In this document: piece by piece, positions 8,144-15,464 of the stretch
Position numbering within the stretch: position 1 is the first letter of the stretch
How the letters are laid out: each line of letters opens with the position of its first letter
Source: CAG-390 sp045644325
GTDB lineage: Bacteria > Bacillota > Clostridia > Oscillospirales > CAG-272
Length of the DNA: 64,000 nucleotides
Direction: 5' to 3'
NCBI GenBank assembly: GCA_045644325.1
Contig: JAZRGT010000063.1
Location: 9,314-73,313 of the forward strand
The notes under the pieces: model-generated
The model's input: the letters and a program-made list of their open reading frames with translations, nothing else
The model's database searches: none
Told to the model about the DNA's origin: nothing
Translations under genes and position numbers: made by a program

Positions 8144-8740
8144 TTAATAGAAGCGCGGTTTCGACTCGTGAACGATCAATTCGTTCTTTTCGCGTTTTCC
8201 GACGTTCCATAGATAACGGTAGATCACTAAAACTGCCAAGAGAAAAAGTGCCAGATAGATCAGATAAATACCGACGTACGCAAGATAATCGGCGAAAATG
8301 AATTCCGCCTTCTGCCTGATTGCCTTATATCTGCCTGACCAGATCATATAGGTCTGCTCAAACACAAAGGTCGGAATCAAGCTCAGTAGACCAAAGCTAT
8401 CAATAAATCCCAAGCAAGACGCGCCCAAAAGGCAGCGAACGATCTCACCGGGCAAAATCAGACGAAGAGCGTTTTTGAGCCACAGCCGTTTGTCGTCACT
8501 AGGCTGATAATGCGCGGGAACCCGATTTTTCCAATATCCAAACAAAACAGCCAATGGAATCCCGAAGCACCCAACAAACAAAACGAAAAAAACAAGAACA
8601 ACCATCAAAAAGCCTTTTTCCATAGGAGCAACGAATATTTTCAAAATAAATGATACAGCCAAGGATGCGAGCAGATTTGCGATGCACGTTACAAATCCAT
8701 AGAAAATAATTTCTTTTGCTTGAATTTTTTTCTTTTTCAT
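8144..8740 (-). CDS. Multi-spanning membrane protein, unknown
   Basis: About 198 residues with four membrane segments, starting with the lysine-rich stretch MKKKKIQAKEII. The in-frame frame extends upstream to 8797, but those 19 codons run toward the palindromic repeat block and lack a good ribosome site, so ATG 8740 is preferred with moderate certainty. It ends YRYLW...ESKPRFY in a charged tail. It appears to head the four-gene insertion between MoxR and DUF58. Confidence 0.6.
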   Translation of the reverse strand: MKKKKIQAKEIIFYGFVTCIANLLASLAVSFILKIFVAPMEKGFLMVVLVFFVLFVGCFGIPLAVLFGYWKNRVPAHYQPSDDKRLWLKNALRLILPGEIVRCLLGASCLGFIDSFGLLSLIPTFVFEQTYMIWSGRYKAIRQKAEFIFADYLAYVGIYLIYLALFLLAVLVIYRYLWNVGKREKNELIVHESKPRFY

Positions 8741-8779
8741 TTTCTTCAACTTACCATGCAAATCCCTTTCTATCAGATG

Positions 8780-8975
8780 TTGAAGGAGCGCAAGCATTCC
8801 ACGCGGGGAACGGTTGACTACTTCCGAGCCGCCTGCGGGACGCAGTCGGCTCGAATCGCATGGGGAGAAGCAAGCGAAGCTTGCGGGGTTGCCGAAGGCA
8901 ACCGTTTTCGCACCTCTGCGGAGGGCGACTTAAGAAAGTTTTTGAAAAAAGTTCTTCAAAAACTTTCAGTCTGTT
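8780..8975. repeat. Palindromic repeat block R2
   Basis: Same architecture as the block at 3860-4015: a GAAGGAGCGCAA start, GAGCCGCCTGCGGGACGCAG, an AAGCAAGCGAAGCTTGC palindrome, GTTGCCGAAGGCAAC, CCTCTGCGGAGGGCGACTTAAG and a final AAAGTTTTTGAAAAAAGTTC stem. It fills the gap between the MoxR gene and the small membrane genes. The two blocks flank the split MoxR-DUF58-DUF4129 region. Confidence 0.75.
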
Positions 8976-9926
8976 TTATCTTCCGATAGGCGCTTCGACG
9001 GAGTCAAGGACGAATTCGATGAGTTTTTCGTTGGTGTCGGACATTCGGACTGTGCTCTGTGTGCGTGCGATTATTCTGTGTGCGAGAACGGGGACTGCTA
9101 CTCGGCGGACGTCGTCGGGGATGCAGTAGTCTCTGCCGTCGCATGCGGCGGCGATTCTTGCGGCATTCAGAAGCGCAAGCGTGCCTCGGGGGCTGACGCC
9201 CATTGAAATGCGATTATTGTTTCGCGTCGCGTCAACGATGCGGAGGATATAGTCCTTTACGGCTTCGGTTACGGTCACGCCCTTGCAAGCGTTTTGTGCT
9301 GCTACGATATCTGCGCAGGTGCAGACGGGTGCGAGCGAGTCGAGTGGCGTTTGTGCGCCGTGGACGTCAAGCATTGCCATTTCGTAGTCGCGGTCGGGAT
9401 AGCCGAGGGCGAGCTTCATAAAGAATCGGTCTGTCTGCGCCTCGGGAAGCGGGAAGGTTCCCTGTGATTCGATGGGGTTCTGCGTTGCGATGACGAAGAA
9501 GGTGTCCGCAAGCTTGTAGGTCACGCCGTCGACCGTCGTCTGACGCTCGCCCATACACTCAAGGAGAGCCGATTGGGTTCGAGGGGTGGTACGGTTGATC
9601 TCGTCCGCGATAAGGATGTTAGTGAAAACGGGACCTGCGCGGAATACGAAATCTGAGGTCTTCTGGTCAAAGAAATTAATGCCCGTGATGTCGGAGGGGA
9701 GGAGGTCGGGGGTGAACTGGATTCGTTTGACATCGCCCGAGATGGATTTTGCAAGAGCGCGGGCGAGCGTGGTCTTGCCCGTACCGGGGATATCGTCGAG
9801 CAGAACATGTCCGCCCGCGATAAGCGAGATAACGATAAGCTCGATCTGATCGCGCTTGCCGAAGATAACTTTACCGACGTTTTCGGTTATATTTTTTGAA
9901 AGTCTAGAGACAGAAGTGATATCCAT
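8976..9926 (-). CDS. MoxR family AAA+ ATPase
   Basis: The 316-residue protein has Walker A GTGKTTLARALA, Walker B ILIADEINR and sensor motif ATQNP, then the MoxR lid region; length is typical. ATG 9926 is chosen because AAAGGA lies 8 bp upstream. MoxR ATPases work with DUF58/VWA proteins as ATP-driven maturation factors in the cytoplasm. The expected partner genes lie downstream at 5483-6727 and 4023-5474. A perfect promoter precedes the gene. Confidence 0.93.
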   Translation of the reverse strand: MDITSVSRLSKNITENVGKVIFGKRDQIELIVISLIAGGHVLLDDIPGTGKTTLARALAKSISGDVKRIQFTPDLLPSDITGINFFDQKTSDFVFRAGPVFTNILIADEINRTTPRTQSALLECMGERQTTVDGVTYKLADTFFVIATQNPIESQGTFPLPEAQTDRFFMKLALGYPDRDYEMAMLDVHGAQTPLDSLAPVCTCADIVAAQNACKGVTVTEAVKDYILRIVDATRNNNRISMGVSPRGTLALLNAARIAAACDGRDYCIPDDVRRVAVPVLAHRIIARTQSTVRMSDTNEKLIEFVLDSVEAPIGR

Positions 9927-9962
9927 TTTCAGATTCCTTTCCATACTTTTTGTATTGATATA

Positions 9963-9991
9963 ATTATAACATACGGTCAAATGATTGTCAA
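9963..9991 (-). promoter_or_regulatory. Sigma-A promoter of the MoxR gene
   Basis: TTGACA (9991-9986) and TATAAT (9968-9963) on the minus strand with a 17-bp spacer, 37 bp upstream of the start codon. Confidence 0.85.
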
Positions 9992-10102
9992 TAGGGATTT
10001 TGAAATTTTTAAAAATATTTTTAACAATTTGTTGGCGAGTGATTAACCGATTACGAAGTTGGGCATAAACTGTGAGTGAATAAAAACAGTGAGGATTTGA
10101 CT

Positions 10103-10582
10103 ATGAACGAAAATTGCTGCAGAAAACAGAATCACAAAAATCTTCCTCTTGCCTGCGAGGCGGCGCGTGCGCGCGCGGGCGAGCTTAATTCGATCTCGGA
10201 ATACCTTTACTTATCCATAATGTTTGCCGAGGCGTTTCCCGAACTTTCCGAATATTTCGAAAAGCTTGCAATGGAGGAGATGCACCACCACCGCGCGCTT
10301 GGAGAGCTGATACTCCGTCTCGGCGGCGATCCCGCGGAGAGAAGCACCGTGCGCAATTCGGGCGGGATCAATCTCTGTCAGGATTGCGACAGCCGCGCGC
10401 CCGTTGCGGCAACGAGAGCATTGAAAAATAATATTGCAGACGAGAGAAAAGGGTGCGAGAATTACAGACGCCTATCAGCGATAGCGGAGCGCTGCGGAGA
10501 CGTTTCGGCAGCGACGCTATTCTCAAAATTCGCCGCCGACGAAGCCCGGCACGCTAAAGAACAAGAGAAAATGCTCAAATAA
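10103..10582 (+). CDS. Ferritin-like diiron protein
   Basis: The 159-residue protein is a four-helix bundle with two iron-ligand patterns: E...EEMHHH in the first helix pair and DERKGCENYR...DEARH in the second, as in rubrerythrin and ferritin-like families. It lacks the rubredoxin tail of true rubrerythrin. ATG 10103 is preferred over GTG 10076 because GAGGA lies just upstream. Probable role: iron or peroxide handling in the cytoplasm of an anaerobe. The Cys-rich N-terminus (ENCCRK) and internal CQDC could add a metal or redox site; this is inference. Confidence 0.78.
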   Translation: MNENCCRKQNHKNLPLACEAARARAGELNSISEYLYLSIMFAEAFPELSEYFEKLAMEEMHHHRALGELILRLGGDPAERSTVRNSGGINLCQDCDSRAPVAATRALKNNIADERKGCENYRRLSAIAERCGDVSAATLFSKFAADEARHAKEQEKMLK

Positions 10583-10604
10583 ATCATAAACAAAACCGAA
10601 AAGC

Positions 10605-10875
10605 TTTTGAAGATCCTTAAGAAACTTTTCTCGAAAAGTTTCTTAAGCAGAGCTCGAGACGGAGTCTCGATTTAATGCGAAGGCTTCAGCCTTCGCAACC
10701 GCGCTTCAAAATCACGAAGCTTTGCTTCGGGATTTTGGACAGAGCGCACTCCTTCCCGAATGTAGGGAAGGAGTGCGCTCTGTCACCCCTTGATTTGCTT
10801 TCAGTGTCGAAATCACGCGCGGTGCTGACTGCCCACCCCAACCCGTCCCGCACGCGGGAGGGGCTTGTTCTTTCG
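10605..10875. repeat. Palindromic repeat block R3
   Basis: An ordered chain of hairpins follows the ferritin-like gene: a perfect 15-bp stem CTTAAGAAACTTTTC (10616-10630 with 10633-10647), a CGAGAC/GTCTCG pair, GCGAAGGC-TTCA-GCCTTCGC, a CGAAG-CTTTG-CTTCG unit, and a long stem around CACTCCTTCCC-GAATGTA-GGGAAGGAGTG nested in GACAGAGCG/CGCTCTGTC. It ends with a CCCGCACGCGGG unit. The block at 59700-60105 has the same units in the same order. The 10583-11119 gap holds nothing else convincing apart from a promoter. Confidence 0.8.
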
Positions 10876-11062
10876 GAACAATCGATGTTTTTGCGGAGTA
10901 ATTGTGTTAAGTTACAGCAATCTTACAAAAATTATAATTATTTTAAGGCAAGCAGCAAATCTGTCTTCTCGGCTTACGCCTACGTTTCTCTTTTGAATGC
11001 TACCGAGGCTGAGTTGGAATATACATAACAAAATATATAATCAAAAATGGCAAACTCGTCGG

Positions 11063-11091
11063 TTGTTTTTTGTGAGTTTTTATGGTATAAT
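11063..11091 (+). promoter_or_regulatory. Probable promoter of the DUF4375 gene
   Basis: TTGTTT (11063-11068) and TATAAT (11086-11091) with a 17-bp spacer, 28 bp before the start codon; the -35 is imperfect. Confidence 0.6.
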
Positions 11092-11119
11092 AAGATAAAC
11101 CGATACAGGAGGCGAAAAG

Positions 11120-12136
11120 ATGAAGATTAAAATGCTCAAAGACCCTCAAAAAATGATTTTTACGGAAAGCGTGTATAATTATATTGTTATGCTCGAGGAT
11201 ACGGGTAAACTTGACATGCTTCCCAAAAATCTATTTGTTTACTATGTTTTATTCACCTTGACCAACGAGGTCAATAACGGCGGTTACGATCAATATTTAT
11301 CAAATTCAAGTAAAAATACATACCGTTATCTGCGGAAATGCGCAGAGTATCTTGACCACGAGGTTCTGACTCCCTATATCTTTGAGGTTTGCGATTTCAT
11401 TGATTCCTCGATGCCTTGCGACATTACCGAAATAACCGACGATGCGTTTTTTGACCGTTTGAGTGAATTTGATAATAAGTTTTACGATATAGATAAGAAG
11501 TTTGATGTTTTTAATCTGATAACGAATTATTATCAAGCTAACATCGAATTTGAAAAAATCGACGTTCCAAAGCTTAGAGAGAAAGAGAGCGATTTATGCA
11601 GATACTTTACCGTTCCGAAGGAAATGTCTCGAATCAGTGCAGAAGAAGCTACGGAATCTTTTTTGAAGATCCTTGCTGATTATTCGGAGCATAGGTGGAT
11701 AGTGGAGCTGTTGCAAATATTTGATGGCTATAAGATAAAGGCTCATGCGATAAAAAAATCAATAGATCTTGCCGAGGCTGTTGCTAAATGGGGCGAAGAA
11801 GTCTCTTTCTCGGAAGCGGGATGTGCCGATTTTGGTGACAGAATAAAGGTGAGTTCCTATTTTAAAGAGATCGGAATATTCAGCAGCGAAGACGGACAGT
11901 TTACAGACGTAGTCTGGGTCAGACCGAGCGGATATGAAAGACGCGAATATAAGATTAAATACGGCAAACATTCGGGAGGTATGAAGACCGGAATTCCGGA
12001 AGGAGCGATTATGTCCGGTGAGTTATCATATAAGAAAGATCCCGAAAGATACAATAAGATAAAAGAAATATTGGAAAGCAAGTATAGGGAATATCCCAAT
12101 ATTGAATCTTTTGTCGAATCGGGATATGGAAAATAA
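11120..12136 (+). CDS. DUF4375 (DMP19-like) domain protein
   Basis: The 338-residue cytoplasmic protein contains NEVNNGGYDQYLSNSS near residues 50-65, the signature of the DUF4375/DMP19 domain, within an all-helical N-terminal half. The C-terminal half (from about residue 225) is beta-rich and unrecognised. Start ATG 11120 has AGGAGGCG upstream. The gene is clearly AT-richer than the genes on either side, with many AAA, TAT and GAT codons, and lies next to a repeat block, so lateral acquisition is plausible. Function unknown; DMP19-like proteins have been linked to immunity or DNA-mimic roles, which is not testable here. Confidence 0.7.
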   Translation: MKIKMLKDPQKMIFTESVYNYIVMLEDTGKLDMLPKNLFVYYVLFTLTNEVNNGGYDQYLSNSSKNTYRYLRKCAEYLDHEVLTPYIFEVCDFIDSSMPCDITEITDDAFFDRLSEFDNKFYDIDKKFDVFNLITNYYQANIEFEKIDVPKLREKESDLCRYFTVPKEMSRISAEEATESFLKILADYSEHRWIVELLQIFDGYKIKAHAIKKSIDLAEAVAKWGEEVSFSEAGCADFGDRIKVSSYFKEIGIFSSEDGQFTDVVWVRPSGYERREYKIKYGKHSGGMKTGIPEGAIMSGELSYKKDPERYNKIKEILESKYREYPNIESFVESGYGK

Positions 12137-12142
12137 TAAATT

Positions 12143-12167
12143 ACGGCTTCCGCCTCGCGGAAGCCGT
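12143..12167 (+). terminator. Hairpin after the DUF4375 gene
   Basis: A perfect 11-bp GC-rich stem (ACGGCTTCCGC with CTC loop) 7 bp after the stop. No clear T run follows, so termination may be weak. Confidence 0.5.
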
Positions 12168-12208
12168 TGCTATAATGTGAATTGTGAAGATTTGTTCTCT
12201 ATGAAAAC

Positions 12209-12237
12209 TTGACAAATTTACTTACATATGATATAAT
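12209..12237 (+). promoter_or_regulatory. Sigma-A promoter of the LRR gene
   Basis: TTGACA (12209-12214) and TATAAT (12232-12237), 17-bp spacer, 45 bp before the start codon. Confidence 0.85.
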
Positions 12238-12281
12238 TAAATTGTAGAAAATACCCACAATGCGCGGAAAGGAGACAGTCG

Positions 12282-14372
12282 ATGGATAACGAAAGATACG
12301 GAAATAACGAAAACAACGAGCAAAATTCTCTTGAAGGCTTATATAAGGTTGCCGTTTCCGAGATGAATAATGCGGTGTATGAAGCCGACTATCTGCGCGT
12401 GGCGACGCGGTTTTACGGTCTGCGCGGGTATCGGGATGCCGAGGAGCTTGAGGGGCGGTGCCGCAGACGGGCGGAGAAGCTCAGAAACGACGGTCTGCTT
12501 GAATCGGCGAAGTATCAGATGAAATCGGATACTGTCGTCGGTTACCGCAAGGCGATCGAGGCACTCCGTCAGGTCAAAAACCGTATGGAAACGAAGGAGC
12601 TGATCTCACTTTGTGAGAGAAAAATCGCCGCACTTGAGTCAAAGGAAAGAAAGCGCCGGCGACACTTGAAGATTTGGATCACTACGGCGGTCTCGCTCTT
12701 TTTGACGGCGATAGTGATCGGCGTCGGTTTATGGATAAACCCGCCTCCCGTGCTTGGATATAAGGCGGTAGGCGACGGAATGATCGTTGTTGAGCTTAAA
12801 AAACAGCGAATAAAGGAGCTTGAGATTCCCGCCGATGTCAAAGGGAAACCCGTGGTCGGCATCGCTGAAGGTACTTTTGCGGATTGCGACAATTTGCGAA
12901 GCGTCAGCATCCCCGAAAGCGTCAAGGCGATAGGCAAAAATGCGTTTTGGGATTGCTCGAATCTGCATACCGTTGAGCTTTCGGAGGGACTTGAAATCAT
13001 AGCCGAGGGAGCGTTTGATAACTGTCGGATGCTTCGGGATATAACGCTTCCTTCAACTCTTGTCAGCATTGGAAACAATGCGTTCAGATTGTGTCAAGCT
13101 ATTAAGGAAATCAGCTTTGGGGCGGAACTTGAGTCGATCGGCGAATATGCGTTTTCTAACTGTCCGTCGCTGACGGACGCGATCCTCCCACCCAGCCTGA
13201 AAACACTCGGAGCACATGCTTTTGAAAAATGCAAGAATTTATCCGAGGTCAATTTGGGCGGAATTGAGAAAATTGAAGAATTTTCCTTTAGCGAATGCGA
13301 AAATCTCAAATCGGTCAGTGGGATTGAAAACGTAAAGTTCTTCGGCGACGGGGCGTTCTTTGGCTGTATGGATCTCAGCGTTGGCGCGATCTCTGCGGAT
13401 GTCAAGCACATCGGATATGAGGCGTTCAGGTATTGTAAATCAATCGAAAGCATCACCCTTCCCGAGGGAATTACAGAGATAGGCGAGAGGGCTTTTGCTT
13501 ATATGCCTATAACCAAGATAAATATCCCCGCGGGAGTAAAGACGATCGGTAATGAGGCTTTTTACGAATGCGTGAAGCTTGAAGAGGTGTCGCTCCCCGA
13601 AGGCTTGGAATCTATCGGTCATTCTGCTTTCAAAAATTGTCAGAGCCTCGATGAGATCAATATTCCCGACGGCGTTGTCAGCATTGATGCGTCTGCATTT
13701 ATGAATTGCATCGCCTTGACATCGCTTACCTTGCCCGATAGCGTTACCTATATCGGAGTGGCGGCGTTCAGTTGGTGCGAAGGTCTTGAGGCGGTAAAAC
13801 TGCCATCGGGGCTTGATACGATTCCGAGCAAGCTTTTTGAGGGGTGCTCTGATTTGCGTGAGATCGTGATACCGCAAAACCTCAGATCGATCGGACGTGA
13901 AGCCTTTATTCGCTGCAAACTGCTCGGTACTGTCGTACTGCCCGAAGGGCTTGAATATATCGGCGACAAGGCTTTTTACGGCTGTTCTCTCAAGAACGGC
14001 ATTGATCTTCCCGAAAGCCTTACGGGCATCGGAGTGGCGGCTTTTTCCACGTCGAACCTTGGCAAGATCGTCATCCCCGGAGGGGTGAAGACCGTAAATA
14101 ACGAGTGCTTTTACCGTTGCGAAAAGCTGAGGACCGTCGTGATCAGTGAGGGCGTCGAGCATCTTGACAATAATGCGTTTGCTTACTGCGGTATGCTTAC
14201 CAACGTTACCCTGCCGAGAGGCATAAAAAGTATGCCGAGCAGCGTATTTTTTAACTGTAAAGCATTAAAGCAGATAAATTTCGGTGGAACTGTTGCCGAA
14301 TGGAACGCGTGGGCTTATGCAACTTATTTTTACAATGCGACCATTGAATGCACCGACGGTATTATAACTTAA
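12282..14372 (+). CDS. Membrane-anchored BspA-like leucine-rich-repeat protein
   Basis: The 696-residue protein has a charged helical N-terminal region (1-125, with FYGLRGYRDAEEL-type repeats), one membrane segment (about 131-152), then roughly 22 LRR_5 repeats of 23 residues to the C-terminus. The repeats follow the pattern LPxSLxxIGxxAFxxCxxL. There is no signal peptide, so the N-terminus is probably inside and the repeats outside. BspA-like LRR proteins bind host or bacterial surface ligands in gut Firmicutes. The last repeat ends in GTVAEWNAWA, a usual terminal cap of this family. It is monocistronic, with its own promoter and terminator. Confidence 0.88.
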   Translation: MDNERYGNNENNEQNSLEGLYKVAVSEMNNAVYEADYLRVATRFYGLRGYRDAEELEGRCRRRAEKLRNDGLLESAKYQMKSDTVVGYRKAIEALRQVKNRMETKELISLCERKIAALESKERKRRRHLKIWITTAVSLFLTAIVIGVGLWINPPPVLGYKAVGDGMIVVELKKQRIKELEIPADVKGKPVVGIAEGTFADCDNLRSVSIPESVKAIGKNAFWDCSNLHTVELSEGLEIIAEGAFDNCRMLRDITLPSTLVSIGNNAFRLCQAIKEISFGAELESIGEYAFSNCPSLTDAILPPSLKTLGAHAFEKCKNLSEVNLGGIEKIEEFSFSECENLKSVSGIENVKFFGDGAFFGCMDLSVGAISADVKHIGYEAFRYCKSIESITLPEGITEIGERAFAYMPITKINIPAGVKTIGNEAFYECVKLEEVSLPEGLESIGHSAFKNCQSLDEINIPDGVVSIDASAFMNCIALTSLTLPDSVTYIGVAAFSWCEGLEAVKLPSGLDTIPSKLFEGCSDLREIVIPQNLRSIGREAFIRCKLLGTVVLPEGLEYIGDKAFYGCSLKNGIDLPESLTGIGVAAFSTSNLGKIVIPGGVKTVNNECFYRCEKLRTVVISEGVEHLDNNAFAYCGMLTNVTLPRGIKSMPSSVFFNCKALKQINFGGTVAEWNAWAYATYFYNATIECTDGIIT

Positions 14373-14380
14373 ATGAACGA

Positions 14381-14407
14381 AAATCCGCTTCGGCGGATTT
14401 TTGTTTT
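14381..14407 (+). terminator. Terminator after the LRR gene
   Basis: 8-bp stem AAATCCGC/GCGGATTT with TTCG loop followed by TTGTTTT. Confidence 0.85.
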
Positions 14408-14411
14408 CATA

Positions 14412-14462
14412 TTGACAAAGCGCGAAAAATATGATATAATACATTTAACAATTAAGTTAAAT
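14412..14462 (+). promoter_or_regulatory. sdpRI promoter with palindromic operator
   Basis: TTGACA (14412-14417) and TATAAT (14435-14440), 17-bp spacer, followed by the inverted repeat ATTTAAC-N6-GTTAAAT (14443-14462) over the transcription start. The palindrome is a probable binding site of the ArsR-type repressor encoded directly downstream. Confidence 0.75.
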
Positions 14463-14481
14463 GTTAATTGAGGTGAATGTA

Positions 14482-14760
14482 ATGGGTTTGCAAAAAACTT
14501 TGCGCGCGCTTGCCGATCCGATCAGACGCGAGATCCTTGACCTGCTTCGCGGCGGACGGATGTCGGCGGGTGAGATCACGGAGCACTTTGATGTAACTGC
14601 GGCGGCGATCTCGCGGCATCTTTCGGTGCTGAGGGAGGCTGACTTGATCCGCGATACGCGCGAGGGGAAATTTATTTATTACGATCTGAATGCCTCGGTG
14701 CTTGAGGAGATCCTTATCTGGATCGCAGAATTGAAGGGAGAGCGGAATAATGAAGAATAA
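14482..14760 (+). CDS. sdpR: ArsR-family autorepressor, SdpR-like
   Basis: The 92-residue winged-helix protein reads MGLQKTLRALADPIRREIL, then a recognition helix VTAAAISRHLSVL, and the wing IRDTREGKFIYYDL, as in SdpR-type ArsR regulators. It lacks metal-binding cysteines. ATG 14482 is chosen for the GAGGTGA site 5 bp upstream; an earlier in-frame ATG at 14461 overlaps the operator. In Bacillus, SdpR represses its operon until the membrane protein SdpI sequesters it. The downstream gene is an SdpI homologue overlapping by 11 bp, which supports the same circuit here. Confidence 0.85.
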   Translation: MGLQKTLRALADPIRREILDLLRGGRMSAGEITEHFDVTAAAISRHLSVLREADLIRDTREGKFIYYDLNASVLEEILIWIAELKGERNNEE

Positions 14761-15394
14761 GTTTAAGATTATAATTACTTCGATCATAGTTTTGCTTCCG
14801 ATACTCGTCGGCGTTGCTTATTGGGATGAGCTTCCCGAGCAGATCGCGACTCATTGGGGACCGAGCGGCGAGCCCGACGGGTGGAGCTCAAAAGCGGTTG
14901 CCGTGTTCATTCTGCCGCTGTTTCTTGCGGCGATCCACTTGATCTGCATTTTTGCCACGAGATCTGACAAAAAGAACCGCCATCAGAACCCGAAGCTGAT
15001 GTCGTTTACCTATTGGCTAACTCCCTTGATATCGTTGGTTGTAAATGGAGTGACCTACGCCGGCGCGCTCGGACGTGATATTGACGTGATTCGTATTCTG
15101 CCGATAATTTTGGGTGTGGTCTTCCTATTTATCGGAAATTATTTGCCAAAATGCACACAAAACAGAACTGTCGGAATCAGGATCAAATGGACGCTTGAGA
15201 ACGAAGAAAACTGGAACGCTACCCATCGCTTTGGCGGTAAGGTGTGGGTGATCGGCGCGATCGTATTGCTTGCAACCGCTGCGGCTCCCGCAGAGATTTT
15301 GGCTGGGTTAATGATCGGAATAGTGCTCGCAATGGCGGCGGCACCGCTGATTTACTCCTACTGCTTCTCACGCAAAAAGAGTAAAAAGGAATAA
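14750..15394 (+). CDS. sdpI: SdpI-family membrane protein (DUF1648 plus SdpI domains)
   Basis: The 214-residue protein has an N-terminal DUF1648 signature (PEQIATHWGPSGEPDGWSSK, near residues 28-48), then a C-terminal SdpI domain with NYLPKCTQNRTVGIRIKWTL...W..TH.FGG (about 127-165). There are six membrane segments. In Bacillus, SdpI gives immunity to the SDP cannibalism toxin and senses it. No toxin gene (sdpABC) is seen in the window, so here it may sense foreign membrane-active peptides. GGGAGAG precedes the start, inside the sdpR coding sequence. Confidence 0.88.
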   Translation: MKNKFKIIITSIIVLLPILVGVAYWDELPEQIATHWGPSGEPDGWSSKAVAVFILPLFLAAIHLICIFATRSDKKNRHQNPKLMSFTYWLTPLISLVVNGVTYAGALGRDIDVIRILPIILGVVFLFIGNYLPKCTQNRTVGIRIKWTLENEENWNATHRFGGKVWVIGAIVLLATAAAPAEILAGLMIGIVLAMAAAPLIYSYCFSRKKSKKE

Positions 15395-15416
15395 GTATAT
15401 TCGTGAATTTAATAAC

Positions 15417-15453
15417 AAAAGCTCCCGCAAGCCTTGGCTTGCGGGAGCTTTTG
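15417..15453. terminator. Bidirectional terminator between sdpI and ABC cassette A
   Basis: A very long perfect stem (15417-15433 with 15436-15452) with A and T runs at both ends serves both convergent genes. Confidence 0.88.
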
Positions 15454-15464
15454 ATATTGGTGAG

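Noticed and set aside
10675..11028. Open frame of 117 codons in the gap after the ferritin-like gene
   Set aside because: It runs through repeat block R3, and its translation mirrors hairpin sequence; no ribosome site.
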